A DNA stretch of 64,000 nt from Pleodorina starrii. Lineage: Eukaryota; Chlorophyta; Chlorophyceae; Chlamydomonadales; Volvocaceae. Position numbers and translations under genes: made by a program. The notes under the pieces are model-generated. The model saw only the letters and a list, made by a program, of their open reading frames with translations, did not search any database and had not been told where the DNA came from. Numbering within the stretch: the stretch's first letter is position 1; each line of letters starts with the position of its first letter. Below are positions 45,167 to 58,400 of this stretch, piece after piece. Location: the NCBI GenBank assembly GCA_030267565.1, contig BRXU01000005.1, positions 2,404,001-2,468,000 on the forward strand. Reading direction: 5' to 3'.

Positions 45167-48100
45167 ATGACACGGCGCAGAGGTCGGCCCCAGAGGCGAA
45201 ACGCCGATGACGACCTCAACATCGACTGTGGAATTTCTGCCCTTGATGGCTTTGCTCGCCGCGCAGCACTTGGCGACACCAGCATTACGGAGATGAAGCT
45301 CGTGTCTCTGGCAAAGGCGTTCACCCACCCCCTGCCGGCGATCTTCGTGGACATGAGCGCTCCTATGGCTGCTGACTTGTTTGCCATGCTTGCCGTGTCG
45401 CTGCGTCGGTCGAGCCCAGCTGCCCAGGATGTCGACGAGGCCGCGCGAGGGCTGTACCGAACCCTGCGCCGGGGCCTGTCCCACTTCATCTCGGATGCCA
45501 TGAACGTGCATGCCAGGGATGTGCAGATGCTCCTGGCGAGCCTGCTCCTGCGCACCGAGGTCCTCCGCTGCTACGCTATGCTGCTGCGTGATGCCGGGCG
45601 GCAGCTGCAGCAGCATTCCATAAGCAGCAGCAACGTTGCGACAACCGAAGCGCTGCTTTCCGAAGTCAACGTACTTCTGCAGGCCCTTGACAGCGCCGCG
45701 TCAACGGTCGCCTGGGTGAAAGGCGACGGCCCCAGCGCGGATCCCCGTATCCACGGCCCGGGCGCCATGACCGCGGAGCAGTTCCTGCGGACCCTCTCGG
45801 CGGAGCTCCGAGCCAGCTCCCTGCTCGACGCCTGGGCGACCTGCTTCTTGCGGCTCAGGGGAAGCGCCTCGTCGGACATCAAACAGGCGGCGCAGCTCCT
45901 GTGCGCATTCACAGCCGCTGTTCGGCGATACCACAGGAGGTTTGGGGACCGCGGCCTAGCGTTCTGCGCCGATGCCGCCACCGACACGGGGCTCCACTAC
46001 CTGCTGGCGGCGCACGTCGTCGGCCTGGCGGAGGCCCTCGACGGCGGAACGCGGTACGGCTTGCCCGAGGACGCGCCGTGGCTGCCCCTCGCCCAGGCCC
46101 CAGGCGAAGACGACTCCGCCTCCTCGGCCTCCGCCTCCTCCGGCGACATCTTTCTGGATACGTCTCTGCTTACAGTGGCGCTCCAATGGTGGCCGTACTT
46201 CGGCGGTTGCGCCGCCGCCGCCGCCGCCTTCCCGCCATGGAATAACGCTGCGACGTTCGACATCTGCATCCGACTGCTGCACGCGGCGGCGGCAGCGGGT
46301 CGGCCGCGGGATCGGGTTCGGGATGTGGGTCGGAGCCGGGAGCCCGGCGCGGTGCGGCTGCCGCAGTCCGACAGCGGTGACGTGGCCATGCTGGCTTTGA
46401 AGTGCGCGGCGTCGGCACTGTGGGGGATCATCGCGCGCCGTAGCCTGCGTCCGCCGGGCGGTGGTGGCGGCAGCGTGCTGCGGCCGGAGGACGTGGAGCG
46501 GCTCCGGACGCTATGGGCGGCTTACATGCGCGCGGTGGACGCGTCCGTGGAGTGTGTGCTGGCCGGCATGGCCGGCGACGACTCGGACGGCAGCGGGCAC
46601 TGGCACGCCTTCACTTTCGTCACCCTTCCCGACCTATTGCCGGCCGGCCACTCCACAGCAGGCACGTCCGCGTGTGGGCTGCGTCCAGGGAACTCGCGCG
46701 GGCGTGTCTTCCTGGGAGGGAGGGGTGCGGCCTGACATGACTGTCCAATCCCGGGAGACAAAGCCCTGCTCAAGGACGGAAGGAGAACTCACCTCCTGGC
46801 TGTCCCTTTCTTGTTGCTGCCTGCTGCCCGCCCCCCCCCCCCCAAAACCCCGCACAGGTCCCCCGCTGCCGTGCGCGCTTGGCGTCGAGGCCGAGGTCGT
46901 GCTCTCCGCCGGCGTTTTGGCCCGCACGGAACAGCTGTTGCGGCTGCCGGTGCCTTGCGCCCCCCCCCTATGCGGCGTCGAGAGCTGGACCCAGATCCTT
47001 ATGTTCGGTCCGGTTTCGGAGCTGGCTGCGATAATTGCCACGCCAGCCAAGGACGTCTGGGGACTGCTGCAGTCCCTGGAAACAGCCGAATGGGAGGGGC
47101 GCTTGGAGCTGGAGACAGAGGGCAATCCTATTGCGGGCGTGGTCTCGGTGGCGACGAGATTCCTGGACACCGCGACGTTATGGACGTGCTGCAACTTGAG
47201 AGGCCTGGGCGACCAGCTCGCGGCGGTGCTGCTCGCCGGGAGCGGCGGGGCTAGCGGCGGCGAGGCTGGCGGCGGCGGCCGGCCTGATCAAGGTGATGGC
47301 GCCGGCGGCGCGTGCAGCAAGGGGTGCGCCGCCGTGGAGAGCAGCCTTGGCGGCGGTTCGGCTGCTGGCGGCAGCAGCAGCCGCAGCAGCCAGGCTGAGG
47401 CCGCTGGCGTGAAACAGCTGCTGGACCTCACCGCCTTCGCGGTCATTCGGCTCCTGCCGGCCATCTCTCGAGCCCTGCAGCGCTTCCACCTGCCCGCACT
47501 CGACAACCTACGAGCACTTGAGACGTTGACACCGGGCATGTTTGGGCCCCTGCAAATCGCCCAAGAAGCATGCCTGCTGGTGCTGCAAGCCGCGGCGGCG
47601 CCGCCGCCGCCACCACCACTGCGCGAGGATGTCGTGGCGCCCGGAAGCGGCGGCGGTGGCGGCAGCGCAGCCAACTCGCCGTCGCATCCGCACGCTGGAG
47701 CTGGCGCGCAGTCGGCGGCGGTGGAAGTGGCGGCGGCGGCGGCGGCGCAGTGGCGGCGGCTGCTGCTGGCGGAGGTGGGCGCAGTGGAGCTGCTGGGCGC
47801 CGCCGCCAGGGCGCTGAGCTTCCGCCGCCGTCGCCTGCAGGAAACGACTGCTGACGCCCGCTGGGTGCATGGATGCGGCAAGTCCTTTGGCGCCGTGCTG
47901 TGCTTCATGTGCGCCGCTTTCCCCAATGAAATGCGCGCGGCGTTGGGTGGCGGCAGCGGCCACAACGGCGGTCGCATTGACCCAGCGGCCTCGATGGAAG
48001 ACGCGACGGAGCCGTCATCAGCCGCGGCGCAGCTGCGGGCCTGCCTCACCCTGCCCGTCATAGCCAGGCTCCTGGGACCCAACGGCGACTTTCCGGACCC

Positions 48101-48467
48101 CAGGGTATTGGACGCGGTGAGAGCGCTGATGAAGGGCGGGGCCGCGCCGGAGGCGCCGGGGCTGGGCGCGGACGCGGACGCGGTGGCGGCGGCGCTGCCG
48201 CCGCCGGACGAGGTGCGGCGGCGCATGGCGCCGTACTGCTGCGCCAACGCCGCGTGCGCAAACCTCAACGGGCCCAGTGAGCTGGCGCTGCCACGGCGGC
48301 GGTGCGGCGGCGGCTGCGGCGGCGCCGTGTGGTGGTACTGCAGCAGGGAGTGCCAGGTGGCGCACTGGCGGGCGGGGCACAAGGCCGAGTGCGCGGCGGC
48401 GGGGGCGGGGGCGGGGGCGTGTGGAGGCCCGGGGGGCCACTCGAGTACCGTAGGGGCGCGGGGCTAG
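45167..48467 (+). CDS. MYND-type zinc-finger protein (about 1034 aa)
   Basis: Large, mostly helical protein with a C-terminal MYND finger, an architecture common in volvocine algae; MYND fingers mediate protein-protein contacts and the function here is unknown. It has two exons. Exon 1 runs from the ATG at 45167 to 46661 with a GC donor (AG|GCACGT); a GT alternative after 46673 would add four residues in the same phase. Exon 2 is 46858-48467. The MYND finger spans about residues 959-1010: the Cys pair CC..C near 959-965, then CGGGC, WYCSREC, and HWRAGHKAEC supplying the last ligands. The rest is Ala/Leu-rich helical sequence with Gly/Ala low-complexity inserts (about 47255-47400 and 47640-47760). 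There is no SET domain, membrane segment or signal peptide. The start is supported by the A-rich CAAAAAATGAC context. No TGTAA was seen in the first 600 nt after the stop. Confidence 0.85.
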
Positions 48468-49219
48468 CGGGTTGGTCGCTGTAGCAGCGCGCAACGGTTT
48501 GTCTGTCGGCGCCGCTCGGTGGTTTTGTTTTCCTGTAGGCAGCCGAAGCTTCAATTGGGAGATGGGGCTGGGCACACGCAGGTTGGTTTAGACGCGGACG
48601 CAGCGAGTGGATCGGTTTACAGGGGAGCCAGAGGAACAGCGGTGCTAGCACGTGCACAGCTGGCATGCAGCGCGCGGGTTCTTGCATGAGCAGCAGGTTT
48701 GTTGTCACGGTACGGTAGGTAGGGTGGATGCGTTGTGGCACGATACGGTAAGATAGGACCAACGAGCAGGTTGTTGTCGTGGTATCGTCACGGCGTGACG
48801 TGTAGGCAGTGGACAGAGCACGGTGCTTTGCTTTTCCATGAATAAGGCTCGCAACAGAGGGACCAACGCGTTATGAAGGTGCAACGCGCCCGGAAGGTGC
48901 CGTGTGTGCAATTGGATTGCGCCATGCGTTTGGATGCATGTCGGCAAGCTATCTGCGCGCTGCCTGAGTAGATAGATAGGCAGATAGATAGGCATCTTGT
49001 TTCGCTCTGTTTCTTCGTGTCTTGTCTCTTCGGCATGTCGCAGCGCCTGCCTCTGTGTGTTCTTCTTAGCATTGTCGGCGGGGAGTACGGAAGGAAGGTT
49101 AGGCCGCAGCGGTGCGGTAGATCGGAGGCGGAGTGGGGGGCCGCGCAGTCCTGCAGTGCTGCGCTAGGTGCGGCGAGCAGATGGTGACGGTGATGATGTT
49201 GATGGTGGTGGTGGTGTTA

Positions 49220-49253
<34 letters not shown>

Positions 49254-52200
49254 CGATGATGATGATGATGGCTCCCTCTGATGCACTACCAGATAGCGCC
49301 AATTCAAGCGGGCCTTATGCGGGCCCAGCTCTCCCATCCATGCACCCCATTGAGACGCGCGAGCGGTGGTAGCGCTGGTTCTTAGGATGGGAACGCAGCG
49401 GTGGGACGGAGGCGACGACGTCAAGAACGGACCCGGCTCCCGGGGGATCCAGGAGCAATATAATTACTTCACATACCTGTTACCGGTGGGTACCGGTGGC
49501 AGTGGGGGTGGTGGAACAGGCTCCGGAACCAGCTGGCCCCGGGCGCTGAGCGATGCCCGCCTGGACGGGATGTCGTGCAGTACGGTAACCTGGCGGGTCG
49601 GCCGGCAAGGGTCGGCCGGCATCGGCGACTCCAGCGCCACCCGTACTCCACGCCTGTCAATGGCGTGGGTGGCTCGCAATCGCCCTCGCCGCTGCACCCG
49701 CCCTGTGTGAACGAACCGTTTTTCAGTGGGCGGCCCGAGGATCGCCTGTGCGCACCGCACCTGACATTGCTGGCGGCCGAAGCCCAAGCCGCCACCGCGG
49801 AATGTGTGGTTTTGCGCTTTGTGTGCGTGTGTGTGTGTGGCAGCAGGTTCGCGGGACGTAGCAGCGGCCGTTGCGGTGGCCGCCTTCAAGAGGTGCCGCG
49901 AAAGTGGAATGGCAGGAATGGCTTTGCGACGCTGGCGGCTTGCAGAATCACGGACTCGGACATGGAAGTTGCAGCTGCGGTCTGCTGCGGTGGTGTCCTG
50001 GGGAAGGGGGGGCTGCAGCCCTGCGCCCTGCCTCGAGTGGCCTGCGCCAGTTGGTCCCTGTCTCTGAACCCCAATACAAGTCACAATAAAGTCACTACAG
50101 GTACCTACTCGACCCCATGGGACTATGTGCCATCGGGCGATTTCGGTTGTGTGCAGTCAGCTGGTGTGTGTATGCGGCGGTTACAGTGGGCTCCAGACGC
50201 TAGAAGGGTAGCGCTTTTTGTTGTGGATCTGTGAGAGATTCTGCTTTGCGCGGCGCGCTGGGGGTTGGCGATGCCGTACCTTAAGCGCCAGTCGGCCGAG
50301 CAACCTGAGCCTGCGTTCTGCAGGGGCCATGGTCTCCACGAACTCCAGATGCTTCTCAAAGGTTTCGGAGCGATCGTGGTTTCGGAGCTGTTTGGGGGTT
50401 TGGCGGCAGGTCGCGGCTCCGCGCCGACCTGTGGGGGTGGCCACCCATACCGTACTCATTTGTCGTGACGCGCGTGCTTGTTGCGATAGTGGCTACGAAT
50501 GCGGCTCCACGTTGCTGGTGGCTATTTTGGGATGGTAAAAACTGCATCCCAACTTCCGGAGGATGCACGGTTGGTCCGGGGCACGCGGCACGGTCCATAC
50601 CGGTGTGTCCGCTGGCCGTCGCCGTTGCGGCCTCCGCAGCCATTCTCGTCCTTACCAGCGGCTATCGTACCCCGAAACACAGGCCACGAGGCCAGGCAGA
50701 TCTGGAGCGAGAGCTCGCGGGCGGATCGCGGCTTGTTGTCGCGCGCGCTACGCCCGCCAGGAGATCACACCGTCAAACGCGCAGCTTACGTTCGTTAGGC
50801 ACGCAACGAAGCCCTAAACCAAATACAGCCATTCATCGGCACCGTGGCCGACCGGCTCACGGCGTGCCCGCGCAGGGCCGCGACATGAAACGAGCGTCAC
50901 CCTGCGTCATCCCCGCAAGGAGGCGTCATGGTCGGCGATATGCAGGCAAGATCCCAGCTCCGGGTCCTGTCCCGGCAGCTTGAATGCGGAGCATTCGCAC
51001 CTTTACTCCACCTTCCGATGACATCAAGGCCAAAATGTTTTGGTTATGCAGCAAACTATCGAGTCTAGGTTGTGCCCAGCCTTCCAGCCATTTCCGAAAG
51101 CTTAACCAGTGCCGGGGCCCTATGATGTGCTTTGCGTGAAATGGAAGTTGGTGGAAATTTCTTTGGCGCTATCCTGTTCTTTGTATTATCAATCACTGGC
51201 CGGAATACTTCGTTTGCTCAAAGGTCGAGCTGCCCCACAGATTCGTGTCAGTCAGTCAGTCTGCCGGCTCACACTGCACGGCTCGCATTTTCGAGCTTGG
51301 ATACTCAAGATTTAGCTAAAACAAAAAGAACAATGCATTCGTGCTGAAATCTTCACTTTGTTGCCATGCATGCTCAATTTGCACCTGCGTACGACATTGA
51401 CCCCGCGTGTGCCAGGCGTGTGCGCTAGCCGACATCCCTCAAACACGATTCTCTAATAGACGACCGAGCTTTACTTGCTGACTTGTTATCTGAACGTCGC
51501 CGAAAGCCATCGGTCCTTCGGTCGTCGAAGTGCAATAAACTTGCACTCCAGGCAATTAGCCAGTCGTGTGACCAGACCAGTTGGGCACGCCTCGTGCGTT
51601 CGATATTAAAGGTGTGTTTTTAAACATTACGCTGGTATATAATTCTGTATTAATCAAGATGTTTAGGTGGATTCCTCTCCAGCTGTCGTCGCGGCGCTCG
51701 TTCGTCCATGCAGTTCTGGTCGCCGCATTCCCTGCTGGACTCAAGGCTCGCTTTTGCATTGTTGAATGTTACTGCAAGTTCTTAGTATCCTTGATGCGGT
51801 GGTGAATTGGCGTCGGCGGCCAGTCGGACGAGCGATGGCTCGCCACACGCCGGCGACGGCAAGGCCGCCGAGCTCACGCCGACCTTGCGCTTGTCTCCGT
51901 GTGCAAACCCAAACTATTTACCCAAGTACACCTTGCTCCATCGCCTCATACCCATTGCCTGGCGTCTTTACGTATCCTCTGCGTCTTGACAGCGTACGTC
52001 CCCTGCTGCCAGCCCAGTCCCACGCTTCGCCCGCCGCTCTTGGCCCACCCCCCTACCCTTCTTTCATACCTTTGTTGCCAACCAGCCAAGCAGGCAGGCA
52101 GGCAAGACATCGCGGACGACGTCGACTGTGGGCGTCTCCGTTTGTGCTGGTTGCGACCTGCGGCTCCTCGACAGATACCGGCAGCCCTACAGTGCGTGTG

Positions 52201-52474
52201 CAGCGAGGCAGACCATCCCTTCCCGCCACATCCAGGGCACAGCGGCTCCCGGAGCACAGCGTCGTCTGCGCCTCAATAGCCCCTAGCTCAAACCGCGGGG
52301 CCTAGCAAACCGCGGCTGCCGTCCCGTCAACAGGACGCGACCAGCTGGTCGGCGATCGATCTCGCTCCTCCATCTCATACACACAACACCCAGCTGACAG
52401 AGCGGCGGCGGCGGCGCCCCAGCAGCTGTACGACTAGTACGGCGCGTACGACAGGTCAAACTCCGTAGGACGCA
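48468..52474. other. 4-kb gap between the MYND gene and the ferroxidase gene; no supported gene
   Basis: I find no exon chain or domain here. It contains a GAT/ATG trinucleotide microsatellite (49199-49270). Open frames at 49464-50084 (-) and 49575-50234 (+) overlap each other and have no family resemblance. The stretch 51560-51660 is AT-rich with GGTATATAATTC (about 51629-51640), a TATA-like sequence roughly 835 bp upstream of the ferroxidase ATG. The last 1 kb should include the ferroxidase promoter and 5' untranslated region. Confidence 0.45.
49199..49270 (+). repeat. GAT/ATG trinucleotide microsatellite
   Basis: Nearly uninterrupted GATGAT run preceded by GGTGGT triplets. It lies in a non-coding interval. 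Confidence 0.9.
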
Positions 52475-55400
52475 ATGGCGGACGCCAAGTCCGCGAGCGG
52501 GTCATCCGCGGCAGCGGATGTGGATCCGAAGGCGGTGATCCAGGAAGGGCAGGTGGACCTGGAGATGAACAACAACAACAACAAGGGGGCGGCGGCGCCT
52601 GGCGGTGGCAGCAGCGGCAAGAGCAGCCGGGCGGTTTGGATGGCGCTCGTCGCCTTTGTGATCGTGGCAGTCGGCGTGGGTGTGGGTGTGGGCGTGGGCG
52701 TGGGTGTGGGCAAGAAGAAGAAGGACGGCGGCGGTGCGACTAGCTACGCGGCAATCGATCTGGGCGCGACGGTGGTGGGACGCACCTACTTCATTGCGGC
52801 GGACCAGGTGGGTGGTGGACCAGGGGGGGTAGGAGGGGGTGAAGGGAGGGGAAGAGAGGCCCGGGGGCCGGGGGTCCCCGGCGGCTGGTGGTTGCTTCGC
52901 TTTAGAGAGCGGTGATGTCTCGTCCCGTTGCAAACACCGCCGCCGCCGCCCGCCCTCATCCGCCCTCATCCGCCTCCGACCCGCATTCGCTTCAGTCACG
53001 TGCTCACCCCCGACTCTTGCTTCCGTTCCTAATCGCCCTGACTCGCCGCCCGCCTCCAGGTCTCCTGGGACTACGCGCCCTCGGGCAAGAACCTGTGCTA
53101 CAACGAGGAGATGGCCGCCAAGATGCTGCCGCCCGGCTTCACGCGTGTGGGTGGCAAGTTCGCCAAGGCGCAGTACCGGGAGTACACCGACAGCAGCTTC
53201 AAGGTGGGGTTGCTCGGAGGTGTCACACGGCCAGTCGGCCACGAGGAGGGCGGAAGGGAGGGAGGAAGGGAGGAAGGGAGGGAGGGAGGAAGGAAGGGAG
53301 GAAGGGCGCGTGTGTGTGTGTGTGGAGAGCCATTCATTTCGTCCCCCGATGTCTTTAGCGGGTTTTTTCGGAAGGGCTTTCCTTTGACGCAAGGTTATTT
53401 GCTCCGGTGAAGACAACGAAGACGAGACGTTGCCCCCGTTTCTCGCGGCTCCCTGCCTGGCTCTCTCACAGCGGCGCCCCTCTTGCCCCAACAGCCCTCG
53501 CCCCCCCGGCCACCCTCCCCCGGGGTGCTGCAACCAGTTCCGACACGGTATCATCACCGGTTCACCGCACATCCCCCTCCCCACCTCTCCCTCGCCGTCA
53601 CGCACGCACATCGCTCCCTTACCCCTCCCCCCCCCCGCGCCTCCCACACCCACGGGAAGGCCTTCTCCTGTCTTCTCTTGCCCGTTTACGGGCTCCGGCC
53701 TATACCTGGCTAACCCCTCCCCCCGGCCCCCACGCGCCCCTCCCTCTGGGTTCTGGGTCCGTTCGCCAACGCCGTCTCCTTCTCCGATGCGGAATCATCT
53801 CTTTATACCCCTCCCCCTCCCCTCCCCAGACGCTCAAGCCCCGGCCCGCCGAGTGGCAGCACCTAGGCAACCTGGGACCCGTCATCCGCGGCTCTGTGGG
53901 CGACGTCATCCGCATCGTCTTCAAGAACAACCTGCCCAAGGAGCTGGCGGTCAACATGGCACCCGCGGGCGGCCTGGTGGCCTGGGACGGCGCCGGCCGC
54001 GTCTCCGCGCGGCCCACGCGCGCCGTGGCCTCCGGCGCCACCGCCACCTACCTCTGGCAGGTGCCTCCCGAGGCGGGGCCCGAGATTGACGCGACCGTGA
54101 CCAGCCGGCTGTGGCTGTACAGCTCCACCGTGGATCCCACGCTGCACGACAATGCTGGCCTGGTGGGCCCTATCATTGTGACGGCGGCGGGCGGCGCGGA
54201 GGCGGATGGGCGGCCCAAGGGCGTGGACCGGGAGGTGGTGACGCTGTTCCAGGTGGGGGGGGAAGGCGTGTGGGTTGTTGGGCGGGGGAAGGGGGAAGTG
54301 TGGAGGTGGGGCAAGTCGCGTTTAGGAGAGGGGGGGAGAGCGGGGAGAGAGGCGGTGTAGGCAAGGGGGGGGGTGGAGTGGAGAGGGGGGGTGGAGGGAA
54401 AGGGAGGGACCACCCAATCGCAGCTCCCGGTCCGAACCGCCGACCCGCCTTTCAGGTCACCACTTCGCATTATCATCCAGGTTGACCCTGTGACAAAGGT
54501 GATCTCTGTGAAGATTAAATTCTGTGAAGAGACTCCCTGCCTACCCTAACGTATGCTCTGCTCCTCCCTCCCGACTTGCGGCGCATGCGGTGTATGCATG
54601 TGTGTGTACACTCCCCAGATGGTGAATGAGCGCCAGAACCCGATGCTGACATACGGCGATCCCAGTGTGAATTTCGGCGTGTCGTACACCAAGATGGCCA
54701 TCAACGGCTACACCTGGTGCAACCTGCCCCAGTCCTACCTGACGCTGCAAGTGGGGCAGAAAGTGCAGTGGCACGTGGCCAGTGTGGGATCCAGCGACAG
54801 CCTGCACAACTACCACTGGCATGGGCACACCGTGGAGGTGAGGCGGGGTTTAGGGTTTCGGAGCGGGGGAAAATGGAGGAAGGGGGGGGCTGGGAGGTGC
54901 CGCGGCGGGCCTGGGAGGGAAGGGGAGGGGAGGGGATGTCCCAATGAGGGAAGGGGGGGAGCTGTCGCCGTCCCTGCCTCCCCGCCCTCGCTGCCTCCCT
55001 CGCCCTCCCTGCAGCGGGAGTCACGTGGCCCACCGCCGCACACGCGCCCACTCCCACCGACGCTGACGTCCCCCGTCGCGCGTCCCACTCCCTTCGGGGC
55101 TGCTGCTGATCGCTGCGCTCCGCTTCGTCCCCACTTGGCCACACGTGACCTCCCTTCCTCTCCACCCTCCCTCCCTCCCCCCCCCCCTGGTGCCAACTCA
55201 GCTCAACGGCCACCACGTGGACCAATTCACCGCCGTCCCTGGAGCCACCTACTCCGTCAACATGGAACCCGACGAGCCCGGCTCCTGGATGTTCCACTGC
55301 CACGTCAACTATCACATGGACGGCGGCATGGTGAACTTGTACCGGGTGGAAGGTGAGGACACGACCCCTCACCCCGCCTCTGCCTGCATGGCTGCCTGCC

Positions 55401-58400
55401 TGCCTATAAGGACCCGACCTTCACCCCGCCTCCGTCTCATTTCATCGCCTGCCTGCCTTTCTGCCCGGCTATCTGGCCCGTCTGCCTGCCTGCCCGGCGG
55501 CCTGCCTGCCTGCATGCGCTGGCCCTGACCTGCTCGGCGCGCCCCTCTCCTCACAGCGGCTCAGCGGGCTTCCCCTCCCCTCCCTCAGAAGGAATCTTCT
55601 GATACGTTACCGTTCACGGGCTCCGGCCTATACGTGGATAACCCCCCCTCCCTCCCCTGCCCTGCCCTGCCCTCCCCTCTGCAGGAGCCCCTGCGGCGCT
55701 GCCCTCCGGCGGCACTGAGCGGGTCTACTATGTGGCTGCGGAGGAGGTGGAGTGGAGCTACACGGGGGAGAACAACACGCAGATGTGCGGGTGAGTCGGA
55801 TGATGAGGGGGGGGGGCGGAGGGGGCATGCAGGGTTTCGGGGTGGGTGGGGTGGGGTGGGGTGGAGGGGGTCCAGGAACGGGTGGGAATGGAAGGGAACG
55901 GGGAGAGGGAGGGCCTGGAGGTCGGGTGCGAGTTTGTATGGCGGTGCGGGTGGCGGTTACGGGGTTGTCATCCTTACCTCGCTCGTCGTATTCGGGGGGG
56001 GTGGGGCCCAAGAGTGAATTTGTGTGTGGGGGGGTGTTAAGAGGTCGGCGGCCTGGCGTTTACCCCCTGACATCCTCATCGGCGTTTACCGTACATCGCG
56101 TCTCCGCGTGTGTGTGCTCTCCTCCGGTTGTCGTGTACGGGATGTACGGCGGTGTACGACCGTGTACGACCGTGGCGTTGGCGCTAAAAATGCAGGGCGG
56201 AGCCGGTGGCCTTCGAGGAGGGAGTGGACGGCTTCCAGTTCGTCAACGGACCGGTTGCGGACGGCATCAACTCGCGGCTGGGCTACAAGTACACCAAGAC
56301 GCTGTTCATGGAGTACACGGATGCCAGCTTTACAAAGATCAAGGAGCGCTCCCAGGAGGATTCGTACCTGGGTTTCGTGGGTCCGATCATGCGGGCCACG
56401 GTGGGCGATACCATCAAGGTACGATTGAGCTCCACAACGCCCAACCACATCTGGCCTACGGTAGTACGCACCCTCTCCTCCTTCCTCCCTCCTCCCTCGT
56501 CCCTCCTCCCTCGTCCCTCGTCCCCGCCTTCTTCTCACATCATGACCTCACCCCTCATTGCGGAATGTGGATGTCAGCCCACTGAGCCCAGCCTGCCAAA
56601 GCCGGCGGTCTGTCGGCGCTCACGAAACGGACGGTCTGGTCATCTAATTACATGGCTCCCTCCCTCCGCTCCCTCCCACCACCACCACCACCACCACCGC
56701 CTCCTCCTCCTCCTGCTCGTTGCTGTCCCTCGCTGCAGGTCGTGTTCCTGAACCGCGCCTCCATCAATGTGTCGATGCACCCCCACGGCGTGCGCTACAC
56801 CAAGGCCCACGAGGGCACGCTGTACGAGGACGGTACGGCACCCAACCAGAAGCTGGACGACTTGGTGCAACCCAACCAAACCTACACCTACATCTGGCAG
56901 GTGCGTGGGGTGGGCGGTGTGGGGGGTGTGGTGCCACCTCGGCAGGCCCAGTACGGCGGTGTGGTGGGGTGCGGTGTGGTGGGGTGCGGTGGGGTGGGGT
57001 GCGGTGGGGTGTGGTGTGGGCGGTGAACCTTACTCGTGTGGTGTGGCGCCACCTCGGCAGGCCCAGCACAGCCCCCCCGCACCGCCTCCAAAACCAAACA
57101 TCCGGAATTATTGCTGAGACTCCTCGTTTCGCCGCGCTCGCTTTCCCTGCACTTCCCCCCTCTCATTCTCCCTCTCCCTCCCCAACCCCCGCCGCCGCCC
57201 GCCCGCCCGTCCTCCGGCCGTACCTTGTTCTTGTTAATTACCCTGCCCCCTGCTCCCTCCCCCGCAGGTGACGGACCGTTCCGGCCCCGGCCCCCGCGAC
57301 CCGTCCTCACTCCTCTGGATGTACCACGGCCACGTGGACGAGACGGCGGAGACGTACGCGGGGCTGGCGGGCGGCATCATCGTCACCGATCCGGGTGAGG
57401 GCGGGAGGGAGGGAGGGAGGGAGGGAGGGATGGCAGGGGCGGTGCAGGGGTGGCCGGGGCAGGGGGAAGGGCAGGTGGCGGGGCTGGGGCTGGGGCTCGG
57501 CTGGAGCGAGCCACGGGCGGGACGGTCTGTCCAGGATCCCCTGGGGCGCCTTTGCCCATCATCCGCCCATTCATACTCCCTCCGCCGGGGTTCACTGGCA
57601 ACATGCCCCGTCAGCATGCCACGTCGAGCTGCGCCCCCTTCGCGCCCCTGCCCTCCTCTCCCCTCCTCCCCTCCTCCCGCGCAGGCAAAGCCTTGAACCC
57701 CGTCACCGACCCCCGCCCCAAGGACGTGGATCGGGAGATCGTCATCTTCTTCTCCGTCATTAATGAAATCGAGTCCGCTGATTTCATGGTGGGTGGGGTG
57801 GGGGGGTGGGTGGCTGGGTGGGGGGGTGGGTGGCTGGCTGGGACCGCGGCCCCGCCGATTTCCACCTGGCCCCTGGCGCCAATGACCCACATGCTTCACA
57901 AGGCCCACATCACTCACATGACCCACGGGTCAGATAACGTAAAGCACGGGCAGCATGATCCACCGGATTACTGCCTCCTCGCCCTCGTCCTGCAAAGCCA
58001 CACACATACCGGTACACACACCCCTCCCACCCACCCACCAACCAATCAGGCCGCCTCCCTCCCTCCCTCCCCAACCGACGACGAAACACTGCTCTTGTTT
58101 CCCCCCTTCGTACCGCCTCACGACAGTTGAACCTGCGCACGCGGCTGGGCGACGGCGGCGCGCTGGCGGCCAACCAGACGGAGGTCGATAGCCTCGTTCT
58201 GGACCCGGGCTTCCAGGTATGGCACTGTACGGCGCAAAACCCTGCATGGCACACAGCGGCACGGGGCTTCAGAGGCACACGCTGACGAATGGCTTCTGTG
58301 GGTGGACGACCTTCAAGGTTGTGTATCTGGCTTCTTTAATCGGAACCCTTTCCCCCTTTCCCCCCTTTTCCCCCTTCCCCCTTTCCCCGCCTCCACCTCC

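Noticed and set aside
49464..50234. Overlapping frames on both strands in the 4-kb gap
   Set aside because: Each is about 200 codons with no conserved motif or plausible splice partner; neither could be chosen over the other.
51844..51849. CACACG, similar to a core of known Chlamydomonas iron-responsive elements
   Set aside because: It is a single hexamer about 630 bp from the ferroxidase ATG with no partner element nearby, and a hexamer this short is expected by chance.
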